Part shown: one piece after another, positions 1 through 9,124 of the stretch
Layout of the letters: each line of letters begins with the position of its first letter
How positions within the stretch are numbered: the first letter of the stretch is position 1
Source: Paraburkholderia sp. D15
GTDB taxonomy: Bacteria; Pseudomonadota; Gammaproteobacteria; Burkholderiales; Burkholderiaceae
Direction: 5' to 3'
Assembly (NCBI RefSeq): GCF_029910215.1
Contig: NZ_CP110395.1
Span: forward strand, 4,278,001 to 4,342,000
Length of the DNA: 64,000 nt
Program-made: the position numbers and the translations under genes
The notes under the pieces: model-generated
What the model saw: only the letters and a program-made list of their open reading frames with translations
What the model was told of the DNA's origin: nothing
Databases searched by the model: none

Positions 1-29
1 TAGTTGCAAACGCGACGCGCAATAAACCG

Positions 30-64
30 AAGGGCGGACCCGGTTCACACCGGGGTCCGCCCTT
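30..64 (-). terminator. Terminator downstream of flgL
   Basis: A 12-bp perfect inverted repeat (AAGGGCGGACCC and its complement, 11-nt loop) lies just past the flgL stop. Read leftwards it is followed by CGGTTTATT, a weak U-rich tail. It probably ends the flgKL transcript and could also work for a gene entering from the left. Confidence 0.7.
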
Positions 65-88
65 CTTCGTTTCAGACGACGCGCGCGC

Positions 89-1312
89 TCAGTTCAGGTA
101 CTGGAACAGCGAGACGTTCTGGATCTTCGCGAACGCCTGTTGCGCCGCTTGCAGCGCGTTCTGCGTCATCGTGTACTGGCCGATGGTCTTGACCATGTCG
201 GTTTGCGTCAGATCCGCGAGGTTGCTCGTGGTTTGCAGCGTGTTGGTCTGCGTGACCGTCTGCAACGCCTGCACTTCCTGTTCACGGCCGCCGACCGTTG
301 CCTGCGCGGTGACGACGTTGTTCATCGTGTTTTCGAGCTGGGCCATGCTGGTGGTCAGCGCGCTTTGATAGCTGGCCGTCGACGCACCGCCGGACACCGG
401 CGTCTGCAGCGTGGTGATCAACTGGCTCAGATTCGCGAACACGTCCATGCTGCCTTGCGTGGCCGGCGTCACCGAGAAGCTGTCGCCTGCCGCCGGCGCG
501 CCGCTGATCGACACCGACTGGCCGCCGAGCGTGATCGCCGAACCGGCCGTGAACGGTTGCGGACCGCCCGTGGTGGTCGCGCCGGTGGCCGGATTGGTCT
601 GGCTGATGGTGTACGTGGTCGCCGACGTGAAATTGATCTTGAACGTATCCGCGTTGGTCGGATCGGTCGGGTTGGTCAGGCTGACGCTGCTGACCACGCC
701 CGTGCCGGTATTGCCGGTCGCGGCCGACGGCACGGCGCTGGTCCCGATCGGCGCGACGCTGTTGAAGATCGACAGGCCGTTGTCGCCGGTCTGCACGGTG
801 TGCGAGCCGGTGATCTGCATGGCAGGGCTGCCCGTGTCGCCCGAATAGGTCACGACGCCAGCCGAGTTCGTGGTGTACGGCTGCGCGCCGCCTTGATAAC
901 CGGCGAACAGATAGTTGCCCTGCGGATCGGTCGAATTGGCGAGCGTCATCAACTGGCTGCGCAGGCTGGTCAGCTGCGTGGCGAGCGAACCGCGATCGCC
1001 GTCGTTCAGCGAACCGTCGCCGGCGCGCAGCACCAGCGTGTGGATGGTCTGCAGCACCGTGTTCACGCTGCCGAGCGTCGAGTCTTCCTGTTGCAGCGAA
1101 GCGATCGCGGCGGTCTGGTTGGTCGTGTATTGCGACAGCGTCGTCGCGGTGGAGCTCAACTGCACCGCCTGGGCCGCGCCGAGCGGATTGTCCGCGGGCG
1201 TCGACAGGCTCACGCCGCTCGAGATCTCGGCATACAACTGCGACAACTGAGCCTGTTGATTGCTCATCGTCGCGACGTTCATGTTGAAAAACTGCGCGCT
1301 GGAGATACGCAT
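89..1312 (-). CDS. flgL: Flagellar hook-filament junction protein FlgL (HAP3)
   Basis: FlgL forms the second of two junction zones joining the hook to the flagellin filament; it is exported by the flagellar type III system. The 407-residue product begins MRISSAQFFN and has the flagellin-like N-terminal D0/D1 helix (QLSQLYAEISSGVSL) and a C-terminal helix ending near NALQAAQQAFAKIQ, with a Thr/Ser/Gly-rich middle. The ATG at 1312 is chosen because it has a GAGGCG ribosome site and matches the family's MRIS start; an in-frame start further upstream would overlap flgK. The flgK stop lies 10 bp upstream, so the two genes are co-transcribed from the sigma28 promoter before flgK. Confidence 0.95.
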   Translation of the reverse strand: MRISSAQFFNMNVATMSNQQAQLSQLYAEISSGVSLSTPADNPLGAAQAVQLSSTATTLSQYTTNQTAAIASLQQEDSTLGSVNTVLQTIHTLVLRAGDGSLNDGDRGSLATQLTSLRSQLMTLANSTDPQGNYLFAGYQGGAQPYTTNSAGVVTYSGDTGSPAMQITGSHTVQTGDNGLSIFNSVAPIGTSAVPSAATGNTGTGVVSSVSLTNPTDPTNADTFKINFTSATTYTISQTNPATGATTTGGPQPFTAGSAITLGGQSVSISGAPAAGDSFSVTPATQGSMDVFANLSQLITTLQTPVSGGASTASYQSALTTSMAQLENTMNNVVTAQATVGGREQEVQALQTVTQTNTLQTTSNLADLTQTDMVKTIGQYTMTQNALQAAQQAFAKIQNVSLFQYLN

Positions 1313-1322
1313 GTTCAACGCC

Positions 1323-3296
1323 TCACTGGAAGATGCCAAGCAGCGTCTGGAACAGGGTCTGCGCGGTCTGGATGACCTTGCTGTTCGCCTGATAGAGCTG
1401 CTGATACTGAAGCAGGTTGGCTGCTTCCTCGTTAATGTTCACACCCGATACCGACTGCTGCGCGCTGGTGATCTGCGTCACCAGGGCGCTTTGCGCGGTA
1501 CTCGCGGTCTGCACCTGGTTGGTCTGGTTACCGACCTGGTTCACGTAGTTCGCGTAGGCGCCGTTCAGCGTGACCGTGCCGCCCGACATCGCCTTCGCGG
1601 TGGACAGGTTCGAGATCGCCAGCGCGTTGCGGCCGTCGCTGGTCGCGCCCGTGTTCGGGCCGATCGTGAACTTGTCGCCGGCGGCGGGCGTGCCGCTGAT
1701 CGTGACCGTGACCTTGTTCATCTGACCGGCGGTCGGGTTGGTGATCGTCAGCGTCGCGCCGTTGGCGGCCGAATACGGCACTACCGTCGTGCCGTCCGTG
1801 ATCGGATAGCTGGTGGGCGGCGTGCCTGCGATCGTCACCGTCGAACCTGCCGGGAAGCCGGTCAGACCCGTGCCGTTGTAGGCCAGCGTGGTGGTCGAGT
1901 TCGGCATCGTGTAACCGGCCGATACCGACGGCGAGCTGATCGTCGCGGTGCTGGTGTTGGTGGTCGCGGCGGCAACCTGCAACGGCAGCGCGGCGGCGAT
2001 CGCCGAGGCGTCGGTGGTTGCGGTCGTGAAGCTGTTCAACGCGCCACGGGTCGGTTGCACCGTGAACGAATCGCCCGGCTTCATCGTGCCGGTGGTCGAG
2101 AAATTCAGGCCGTTGATCGGCTGGCTCAGGTTGGTCGCCGAGCCCACCACCGCGCCGCTCGAATTGTCGGTGAGCGTGTAGGTGGTGCCGTTGAACGCCA
2201 GCGTGTAGTCGCCGGTGGTCGGTTGCGCCGGGTTCGCGAACGATACGTTCAGCGACGCGTTGCCGGTGTTCTGCGTGTTCGCGTAGATGGTCGGGCCGCC
2301 CACGGAGAACAGCGCACCGCCCTGGGTGCCGCCGAGCGTGATGCCCAGGCCGTTCTGCGCGTTGACCTGCGCCGAGAAGCTCACGGCGATCGCGCCGAGT
2401 TGCGCTTCGGCCGGATCGAGCGTCTGGCTGCGGAATTGCAGCAGGCCGCCGAGCGAGCCGCCGGTGATCTTGCTGTCCGGCACGTTCTGCGGCGTCGCCG
2501 CCGGATTCGCGCCGGCCTGGCCGAGATACTGGACCGACAGTTCGCTGGAGTCGCCGGTGGACGGCGCGGTGCCCAGGTTGTAGCTGTTGGTGGACGACAC
2601 CAGCGGCTGGCCGTTGCTCATGAACACGCTGTAGCTGCCGTTGCTGTTCACCACCTGCACGCCGATCAGTTGCGACAGGTTGGAGACGGCGAGGTCGCGC
2701 TGGTCCATCAGCTGGTTCGGCGGTTGGCCTTGCGTGCTGGCTTGCGAAATCTGGCCGTTCAGCTGCGCGATCTGCTGCGTGTAGCTGTTGATCTGCGACA
2801 CGGTGTTGCCGAGCTGCGTATTCACGCTCTGGCGCAGCGCATCGTATTGCTGGCCGGCGGCATTGATCTGGTTCGCGAGCGTCGTCGCGCCGCTCATCGC
2901 GGTCTGGCGCGTGGCGAGCGTGGACGGGCTGTTCGAGACGTTCTGCAGGCCGGTGAAATAGCTGGTCATCGCGCTGGCGATGCCGGACGTCGGGCTGCCG
3001 ATCAGGTTGTTCAACTGCGTGATCAGCGCGTTGTAGGTCGACAGCGAGCTGGACGACGCCTGCGCGTTATTCAGCTGCGTGGTCAGGTACTGGCTGTACT
3101 GACGCGTGACGGTCGTGGTCGACACGCCTTGCGGCAGATAGCCGGAACCGGTGTACTGGCCACCGGCTTCCGCGTAGACCGGATTCTCGAGCGTATAACC
3201 CGGCGTCGACGAATTGCTGATGTTCTGGCCGGTGATGTTGAGCCCCCACTGGGCTGCGTTCAGTCCACTGAGGCCGAGATTGATGAGATCTGACAT
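1323..3296 (-). CDS. flgK: Flagellar hook-associated protein 1 FlgK
   Basis: FlgK is the first hook-filament junction protein (HAP1), secreted by the flagellar export apparatus. The 657-residue protein starts MSDLINLGLSGLNAAQWGLN, contains the family signature NISNSSTPGYTLE near residue 26, and ends with the rod/hook/HAP helix SGVNINEEAANLLQYQQLYQ. Its Thr/Ala/Gly-rich centre is somewhat longer than in enterobacterial FlgK (about 550 residues). It is the first gene of the flgKL transcript, with a sigma28 promoter about 60 bp upstream, so it is a late flagellar gene. Confidence 0.96.
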   Translation of the reverse strand: MSDLINLGLSGLNAAQWGLNITGQNISNSSTPGYTLENPVYAEAGGQYTGSGYLPQGVSTTTVTRQYSQYLTTQLNNAQASSSSLSTYNALITQLNNLIGSPTSGIASAMTSYFTGLQNVSNSPSTLATRQTAMSGATTLANQINAAGQQYDALRQSVNTQLGNTVSQINSYTQQIAQLNGQISQASTQGQPPNQLMDQRDLAVSNLSQLIGVQVVNSNGSYSVFMSNGQPLVSSTNSYNLGTAPSTGDSSELSVQYLGQAGANPAATPQNVPDSKITGGSLGGLLQFRSQTLDPAEAQLGAIAVSFSAQVNAQNGLGITLGGTQGGALFSVGGPTIYANTQNTGNASLNVSFANPAQPTTGDYTLAFNGTTYTLTDNSSGAVVGSATNLSQPINGLNFSTTGTMKPGDSFTVQPTRGALNSFTTATTDASAIAAALPLQVAAATTNTSTATISSPSVSAGYTMPNSTTTLAYNGTGLTGFPAGSTVTIAGTPPTSYPITDGTTVVPYSAANGATLTITNPTAGQMNKVTVTISGTPAAGDKFTIGPNTGATSDGRNALAISNLSTAKAMSGGTVTLNGAYANYVNQVGNQTNQVQTASTAQSALVTQITSAQQSVSGVNINEEAANLLQYQQLYQANSKVIQTAQTLFQTLLGIFQ

Positions 3297-3353
3297 GCGT
3301 CATCCTGAAGGGCGACACCGACCGCTTGCCGCCGCGTTACTTGAACAGTCTGT

Positions 3354-3380
3354 TTAACGGCCCCACCGCGGAAAAATTGA
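3354..3380 (-). promoter_or_regulatory. Sigma28 (FliA) promoter for flgKL
   Basis: On the minus strand TCAA is followed after exactly 15 nt by GCCGTTAA, close to the FliA consensus TAAA-N15-GCCGATAA. The -10 box lies about 58 bp before the flgK ATG. The T-rich start of the spacer matches the fliC promoter in this window. Confidence 0.7.
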
Positions 3381-3474
3381 GGTCGTTCCGGGGTGGATTC
3401 GACGTTTGTTGCAACGTTTGCGAGGCTGAGTCGCCGGGGCGTTCGAGGCCCCCGGCTGCCGGGCTCGCCGATGC

Positions 3475-4266
3475 CTAGCGCACCAGCGAGCGGCGCTTCA
3501 TTTCGAGCTGCGTGATCAGACGTTGCAGCGTGTTTTCGGCGCTGCCCGGCAGCGTCAGAAAACGGAAACCGAGTTGATAACGCTGCGTGCCGTTCGGCAA
3601 CGCGGTGGAACGATGCGACACGAGTTGCAGATCCAGCGACAAACGGCCGAGCGCGCCCAGCGCCAGTTCGCAGTCGATCAGGCGCGTGCCCATCGGCAAT
3701 TCGGCCACGCGTTCGTCGGTGGTACGCATGCCCACGCCGCCGAGCGACAGGTCGTGCACCTCGAAACGGAACGTCTCGCCTTCCGGAAACCGGCCCGTGC
3801 ACATATACGGATCGAGAATCGGCGCGTCGACGCGGAAATACTCGCGACGCTGCACGTAGAACAGCACTTCGGGGAAATCGGCCTCGAACGCGGGCAGCCC
3901 TTCGAAGCGTGTTTCGCGCGGCGTGGCGGTCGCGAACTCGACGCGCACGCCGTCCGGCGCAGCGTGAAACTGGCAGCGCGGCGCCGACAGCAGACCTTTG
4001 TTCTGCTCGGACAACGCACCCCAGTCGAAGGTGAAGGTGCGGCCGCGCACGTCCACGTCGAGTAGCCGCGTGACGAGCTGGCCACCGGCGTATTGAACGG
4101 TGAGGAAATCGCCGCGATTGACGAGATTGCGTAACTGAACGCCGATCTCCAGCGGGTTGCGACGGCCAAAATCGTTGGCGCCGTCATCGAGTGGGGCGGG
4201 CGGCTGGCCGGGTGCGTCGGTCTGGCCATTCGACTGGTTCATATCCATGGGCTTGCCGGTATGCAT
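3475..4266 (-). CDS. ycgR: PilZ-domain flagellar brake protein, YcgR type
   Basis: YcgR proteins bind cyclic di-GMP and slow the flagellar motor by acting on its stator or rotor. The product has an N-terminal YcgR domain (NPLEIGVQLRNLVNRGDF... onward) and a C-terminal PilZ domain with the c-di-GMP signature: an RREYFRV segment, then DLSLGGVGM (D/N-x-S-x-x-G). Length is about 263 residues, usual for the family. The start is uncertain: the ATG at 4266 is used; ATGs at 4248 and 4242 and a TTG at 4287 are alternatives, and none has a strong ribosome site. A sigma28 promoter about 120 bp upstream places it among late flagellar genes. Confidence 0.88.
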   Translation of the reverse strand: MHTGKPMDMNQSNGQTDAPGQPPAPLDDGANDFGRRNPLEIGVQLRNLVNRGDFLTVQYAGGQLVTRLLDVDVRGRTFTFDWGALSEQNKGLLSAPRCQFHAAPDGVRVEFATATPRETRFEGLPAFEADFPEVLFYVQRREYFRVDAPILDPYMCTGRFPEGETFRFEVHDLSLGGVGMRTTDERVAELPMGTRLIDCELALGALGRLSLDLQLVSHRSTALPNGTQRYQLGFRFLTLPGSAENTLQRLITQLEMKRRSLVR

Positions 4267-4382
4267 GTTCTTGCGGGCGCGTGCCAAGGCTCCTGGCGGG
4301 GCTTTCGCGCGGTCTTCGTCGAAGCCGCAACACGCGCAGTCAACCGGACATTACAGCGCTTTCCGGTATCGGGTCTAACTCA

Positions 4383-4409
4383 TTAGCGGCATCATCCGGC
4401 CAAAATTTA
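4383..4409 (-). promoter_or_regulatory. Sigma28 promoter for ycgR
   Basis: Minus-strand TAAA, 15-nt spacer beginning TTTTGG, then GCCGCTAA. It differs from the enterobacterial FliA consensus by one base in the -10 box. It lies 117 bp before the chosen ycgR start. Confidence 0.68.
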
Positions 4410-4546
4410 GGGGCCTGTAATGAATTATTTGCCGCAAACGTTAAACCACACCCATTCCGCATCGCGCGGCTGGACCGGCCACCCGTGGGCGGCCGGCCTC
4501 GTCCGTCTTGTTATGCACCTGGCCCCGTCGCGTGCATCTGGGTGTC

Positions 4547-5551
4547 TCAGCCCATCTTCTGCATGATGGACATGAGCTTTTTCGCGTAATGCGGATCGGT
4601 CGCGTAGCCCGCGCGCTGCATGCCGTTGGCGAAACCGTTCACGTCGTGCGCCGAGTTGATCACCTGCGCGTAACGCGGATTGCCCTTGAGCAGGCTCGCG
4701 TAGTCGGTCATCGCTTCCTGGTACGAGTCGTACGCGCGGAATTTCTCGACGGTGCGCTGCGGCTTGCCGTTCACATATTCGGTCGTGACCGTGGAGACGG
4801 TCTTGCCGGTCCAGTCTTTGGTCGCCTTGATGCCGAACACGTTGTGGCTGGTCGAGCCGTCGCTCTTCTTGATCTCGCTCTTGCCCCAGCCCGATTCGAG
4901 CGCGGCCTGGCCAATGATGAAGCGCGCCGGAATGCCGGTCGCCGCGCTCGCCGCCTGGGCCGGCGCCGCCAGCTTGTCGACGAAGGCGTCGACCTTCGGC
5001 GAGCTGCCGTCGCCCTTGAGCGGCGGCGTCAAGGCGCTGTTGGCCGAGTAGCCGCGGCCCATCGCCAGTTGTCCGTTGGCCTGTGCGTTGCCGTAGGCGC
5101 GGGCGAGCGCGTTCATCGCCGCGGTCTGGCCTTCGTCGCCGCCGCTGCCGCCGCCCAGCGCATTCGCCATGCCGACGAGACCGCCGGCGCCGCTCGCGCC
5201 ATTCGCGCCGCTCACCTGCATGCCTTGATTGCGCATCAACTGCTTGAGCATCGCGTCGGCGACGCCGATGCCTTTCTGCGACAACTGCTGCGACAACTGC
5301 TGATCCATCATCGACGTGAAGGTCGCGCTGTCGTGCGAATCGAACGGACCATCCTGCGGCGTCGCATCGCGCATGCTCTTGAGCATCATCTGCGTGAACA
5401 CCGCGTCGAACTGTTGCGCGGCCATCTTCATGCCGGCTTGCGGCGACGCCTTGGCCTGCGCGCTCAGCTTGGCGAAACCCTGCACGTCGAGCGCGAAGCG
5501 CTGGGTCAGGTCGTTAGCCGCATTCGCGGAATTGGTCGTATCCGAATTCAT
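4547..5551 (-). CDS. flgJ: Flagellar rod cap / muramidase FlgJ
   Basis: FlgJ caps the growing rod and cuts peptidoglycan so the rod can cross the wall. The 334-residue product is bifunctional. An N-terminal rod-binding domain (AAQQFDAVFTQMMLKSMRDA near 45-65, then FTSMMDQQLSQQLSQ) is joined by a Gly/Ala linker to a C-terminal glucosaminidase domain carrying ALESGWGKSEI and HNVFGIKA motifs. The first Glu of the ESGWG motif is the expected catalytic acid. It is the last gene of the flgB-J operon, 12 bp after flgI. Confidence 0.96.
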   Translation of the reverse strand: MNSDTTNSANAANDLTQRFALDVQGFAKLSAQAKASPQAGMKMAAQQFDAVFTQMMLKSMRDATPQDGPFDSHDSATFTSMMDQQLSQQLSQKGIGVADAMLKQLMRNQGMQVSGANGASGAGGLVGMANALGGGSGGDEGQTAAMNALARAYGNAQANGQLAMGRGYSANSALTPPLKGDGSSPKVDAFVDKLAAPAQAASAATGIPARFIIGQAALESGWGKSEIKKSDGSTSHNVFGIKATKDWTGKTVSTVTTEYVNGKPQRTVEKFRAYDSYQEAMTDYASLLKGNPRYAQVINSAHDVNGFANGMQRAGYATDPHYAKKLMSIMQKMG

Positions 5552-5563
5552 CTGCTGTCTTCC

Positions 5564-6751
5564 TTAGATGATTTCCAGGTCGGCGCGCAGAGCGCCCGCC
5601 GCCTTCATGGCCTGCAGGATCGACATCAGATCCGCGGGCGTCGCACCGAGTGCGTTGAGCGCCTTCACCACTTCGGCGAGATTGGCGCCGGCCGTCACCA
5701 GCTTCAGGGCGCCGTTGTCCTGCTTCAACTGAATCTGCGACTGCTTGGCCGCCACCGTCTGGCCGTTGGAGAATGCGCCCGGCTGGCTCACCACCGGCTG
5801 CGTATTGATCACCACCGACAGATTGCCGTGCGCGACCGCGCAGCTCTGCAGCGTGACCATCTGATTCATGACGATCGAGCCGGTGCGGGCGTTCAGGATC
5901 ACCTTCGCGGCGGCCTGGGCCGGTTTGACGTCGATGTTCTGCAATTGCGCCATGAACGCGACCTGCTGCTCCGGATCGCTCGGCGCGCGCAACTGGATCG
6001 TGCGGCCGTCCAACGCGGTGGCGGTGCCGCTGCCGAACGTGGTGTTGACCGCCGACACGATGCGCTGCGTGGTGTCGTAATCCATGTCGTTCAGATCGAG
6101 CTGCATCGTGCCGGCTTGCGACACCGAGGTCGGCACCGCGCGTTCGACGATCGCGCCGCCCGCAATCCGGCCCGCGGCCAGCGTGTTGACCTGCACCTTG
6201 CTGCCGTTCGCGCTCGCGCCGGCGCCGCCGACTGCGAGGTTGCCCTGACCGAGCGCATACACCTGGCCGTCCGCGCCCTTCAGCGGCGTGAGCAGCAGCG
6301 TGCCGCCGCGCAGGCTCTTCGCATTGCCGAGCGACGACACGGTGACGTCGATCGCTTCGCCCGGTCGCGCGAACGGCGGCAGCACCGCCGTCACCATCAC
6401 CGCGGCGACGTTCTTCAACTGGATGTTCGACAGCGACGATTGCTGGTTGGTCGAGCCCGCCGCCTGGTTGTTGATCGAGATGCCGAGGTTCGCCAGCATG
6501 TTGGCGAGCGTCTGCGTGGTGAACGGCGTCTGCGTGGTCTGGTCGCCCGTGCCGTCGAGACCGACGACGAGGCCGTAGCCGATCAGCGGGTTGTCGCGCA
6601 CGCCCTGAATCTGCACGAGATCCTTCAGACGCTCCGCGTGCGCGGGCGTCGCGGCCGGCAGCGCCGCGCAGGCGAGCGCGACGAAAGCCAGCGCGCGGCC
6701 GAATTGAGCGAGTCGCGCGAGGCGGCCAGGGCGGGAGAAGACGGTACGCAT
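5564..6751 (-). CDS. flgI: Flagellar P-ring protein FlgI
   Basis: FlgI forms the periplasmic P ring around the distal rod, with FlgA as its assembly chaperone. The product (395 residues from the ATG at 6751) has a signal peptide ending near ATPAHA and the family core [26 protein letters not shown] directly after it; the C-terminus LRADLEII is typical. A GTG at 6760 is an alternative start that would overlap flgH; the ATG two bases past the flgH stop is preferred because the signal peptide then starts normally. Confidence 0.96.
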   Translation of the reverse strand: MRTVFSRPGRLARLAQFGRALAFVALACAALPAATPAHAERLKDLVQIQGVRDNPLIGYGLVVGLDGTGDQTTQTPFTTQTLANMLANLGISINNQAAGSTNQQSSLSNIQLKNVAAVMVTAVLPPFARPGEAIDVTVSSLGNAKSLRGGTLLLTPLKGADGQVYALGQGNLAVGGAGASANGSKVQVNTLAAGRIAGGAIVERAVPTSVSQAGTMQLDLNDMDYDTTQRIVSAVNTTFGSGTATALDGRTIQLRAPSDPEQQVAFMAQLQNIDVKPAQAAAKVILNARTGSIVMNQMVTLQSCAVAHGNLSVVINTQPVVSQPGAFSNGQTVAAKQSQIQLKQDNGALKLVTAGANLAEVVKALNALGATPADLMSILQAMKAAGALRADLEII

Positions 6752-6753
6752 GA

Positions 6754-7452
6754 TTACCACGGTGAGACGTTGAGGAAGAACCGCTGCAACCAGCCCATGT
6801 TCTCGGCCTCGTTGAGATAGCCCTTCGCGGAGTATTCGATCTTCGCGTCGGCCACCTGGGTCGAGTACACGGCGTTCAGGTTGGAGATCGTGTTCGGATT
6901 CACCACGCCGGAGAAACGCACGAACTCGTCGCCCTGGTTGATCAGCATCTGCTTTTCGCCGCTCACCGCCAGGTTGCCGTTCGGCAGCACACCCGTCACG
7001 GTCACGGTGATCGTGCCGTTGAAGGTGTTCGACGCATTCGCGCCGCCGGTGCCCTGGAACACGTTGGAGCCGGTGGCGTTGATGTTCGCCCTGCTGAACA
7101 GGCCGGGCAGGAAACCGGCGGTCGGCACGTTGAAATTCGTGGTGCCGGAACGGTTGGCGTTCGCGCCCGAGGACTTCGTCGCATTGACGTTTTCCTGGAT
7201 CACGATGGTCAGGATGTCGCCCACATTGCGCGGCCGTTGATCTTCGAACAGCGGCCGGCCCGCGTAACCCGGGTTATAGATGGAGCCCGGCGCCTGCATC
7301 TGCGGCGGCATCGGCGGCATGGCCGTCATCGGCTGCTGCGTGATGGGCTGCTTGGGCACGAGCGCGCAGCCACCGAGCGCGGCGAGCAGCGTGAGCTGCA
7401 CGAGCGCTTCGGCGGTACGCGAATGAACCGGGTGACGAGAAGAGTGCGACAT
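6754..7452 (-). CDS. flgH: Flagellar L-ring lipoprotein FlgH
   Basis: FlgH forms the outer-membrane L ring. The 232-residue product has a lipoprotein signal peptide with lipobox LGGC (Cys near residue 29) and conserved segments [20 protein letters not shown] and [18 protein letters not shown]. It ends NVSPW, close to the usual family terminus. It lies between flgG and flgI with tight spacing. Confidence 0.96.
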   Translation of the reverse strand: MSHSSRHPVHSRTAEALVQLTLLAALGGCALVPKQPITQQPMTAMPPMPPQMQAPGSIYNPGYAGRPLFEDQRPRNVGDILTIVIQENVNATKSSGANANRSGTTNFNVPTAGFLPGLFSRANINATGSNVFQGTGGANASNTFNGTITVTVTGVLPNGNLAVSGEKQMLINQGDEFVRFSGVVNPNTISNLNAVYSTQVADAKIEYSAKGYLNEAENMGWLQRFFLNVSPW

Positions 7453-7482
7453 GATGATTACCGCCTTTTAATTCCCAGCCCC

Positions 7483-8271
7483 TTAAACCTGCATCTGGCT
7501 CAAGGTCTGCAGCATCTGGTCGGAAGTGGTCACGGCCTTGCTGTTGATTTCGTAAGCGCGCTGCGTCTGGATCATGTTCACCAGTTCCTGCACCACGTTC
7601 ACGTTCGATGCTTCCACATAGCCCTGATTCAGCGTGCCGGCGCCGTTCAGGCCCGGTTGCGCGATGTTCGGCGCGCCCGACGAAGCGGTTTCCGCGAACA
7701 GGTTTTCACCCTTCGCATCGAGACCGGCCGGGTTGATGAAGGTCGCGATCTGCATCGAGCCGAGCTGCTGGCTGTTGGTCGAGCCGGCCACGGTGATCGA
7801 CACCACGCCGTCGCTGCCGATGGTCAGCGAAGTCGCATTGGTCGGGATCGTGATCGCCGGAATCACCTGGTAGCCGCTCGACGTGACGAGCTGGCCTTGC
7901 GCGTTGGTCTGGAACGAGCCGTCACGCGTATAGGCGGTCGTGCCGTCCGGCATCTGCACCTGGAAGAAGCCTTGACCGTTGATGGCGACGTCTTTCGAGT
8001 TGCCGGTCTGTTGCAGGTTGCCCTGCGTGTACAGACGCTCGGTGGCGACCTGTTGCACGCCGGTGCCGAGCTGGATGCCCGACGGCAGTTCGGTTTGCTG
8101 CGTCGAGTTCGCGCCCGGCTGACGCACGGTCTGATACAGCAGGTCCTCGAACACCGCGCGCGAGCCCTTGAAGCCGTTGGTGCTGACGTTCGCGAGGTTG
8201 TTCGAGATCACGTCCATCTGCGACTGTTGCGCATTCATGCCGGTAGCGGCGATGTAGAGTGAGCGGTTCAT
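7483..8271 (-). CDS. flgG: Distal rod protein FlgG
   Basis: FlgG polymerises into the distal rod. The 262-residue product begins [20 protein letters not shown] and contains [12 protein letters not shown], the rod/hook signature; it ends in the conserved helix [19 protein letters not shown]. The ATG at 8271 follows an AGGAGA ribosome site 7 nt upstream; the reading frame extends further upstream without support. It lies 31 bp before flgH in the operon. Confidence 0.97.
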   Translation of the reverse strand: MNRSLYIAATGMNAQQSQMDVISNNLANVSTNGFKGSRAVFEDLLYQTVRQPGANSTQQTELPSGIQLGTGVQQVATERLYTQGNLQQTGNSKDVAINGQGFFQVQMPDGTTAYTRDGSFQTNAQGQLVTSSGYQVIPAITIPTNATSLTIGSDGVVSITVAGSTNSQQLGSMQIATFINPAGLDAKGENLFAETASSGAPNIAQPGLNGAGTLNQGYVEASNVNVVQELVNMIQTQRAYEINSKAVTTSDQMLQTLSQMQV

Positions 8272-8346
8272 TGTTGTTTCTCCTGTGTTGGCCGGAGTTG
8301 GCGCTTCAGCGCTGACTCCGGTCCCACGCAAAGCGGTTGGCCAGCG

Positions 8347-9105
8347 TTAGCTGAAGCTGAGCAGCTGGTTGGCGGACTGATCGTTCTTGTCGGCGTTTTC
8401 CAGCAGTTTGGTCTGCATCTGGAACTGGCGCGCGTTGGTGATCATCGAGACCATCGCGCTGACCGGATTCACGTTGCTGCCTTCCAGCGACGCGGGCGCC
8501 ACCGTGACGGCCGGATCGGCGTCGGCGGGCTGGCCGTCGGCGGTACGGAACAGGCCGTCGTCGCCGCGCGTCATGGTTTGCGGGTCCGGATTCACCAGCT
8601 TCAGCTGATCGACCGTCACCACGGCGGTCGGCGGATCGCCGGGGGTCAGCGCGGAGATCGTGCCGTCCTTGCCGATGGTGATTTCCGCGCCCGGCGGCAC
8701 CGACACCGGACCGCCGTTGCCGAGCACGGTCTGGTTCAGCGCATTGACCAGCTGACCGTTCTCGTCGATATGCAGGTTGCCGGCGCGTGTGTAAGCCTCG
8801 TTGCCGTCGGCGGTCTGCACCGCCAGCCAGCCCGGACCCTGAATCGCCACGTCGAGCGGATTGCCCGTCTGCTGGATCGGCCCGGGCGTGTAGTCCGCGC
8901 CCGGCGTCGACGACAGCACGAAGGTGCGGGTGGTGTTGTCGTTGACGCTGCTGCCGTCGCCGAACGACATCGGCACGGCGCGGAACGTCGCGAGTTGCGC
9001 GCGAAAGCCGGTGGTCGACGCGTTCGCCAGATTGTTCGCGACGATAGCCTGCTGTTCGAGCGCTTGCGTGCTGCCCGACATCGCGGTGTAGATCAGCCGA
9101 TCCAT
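8347..9105 (-). CDS. flgF: Proximal rod protein FlgF
   Basis: FlgF is a proximal rod subunit exported by the flagellar type III system. The 252-residue protein has the N-terminal MDRLIYTAMSGSTQALEQQA and NNLANASTTGFRA motifs and the C-terminal rod/hook helix (GSNVNPVSAMVSMITNARQF). It is followed by flgG 75 bp downstream in the same direction. Confidence 0.96.
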   Translation of the reverse strand: MDRLIYTAMSGSTQALEQQAIVANNLANASTTGFRAQLATFRAVPMSFGDGSSVNDNTTRTFVLSSTPGADYTPGPIQQTGNPLDVAIQGPGWLAVQTADGNEAYTRAGNLHIDENGQLVNALNQTVLGNGGPVSVPPGAEITIGKDGTISALTPGDPPTAVVTVDQLKLVNPDPQTMTRGDDGLFRTADGQPADADPAVTVAPASLEGSNVNPVSAMVSMITNARQFQMQTKLLENADKNDQSANQLLSFS

Positions 9106-9124
9106 GATGGGAAGTCCCGGTCGC

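Noticed and set aside
1260..3293. Long open frame on the plus strand across flgK (677 codons)
   Set aside because: Arg/Ala-rich translation typical of the antisense of a high-GC gene; the minus-strand frame is a complete FlgK.
4508..6820. Plus-strand open frame of 770 codons over flgJ and flgI
   Set aside because: Antisense shadow of two well-conserved genes; no ribosome site or family resemblance.
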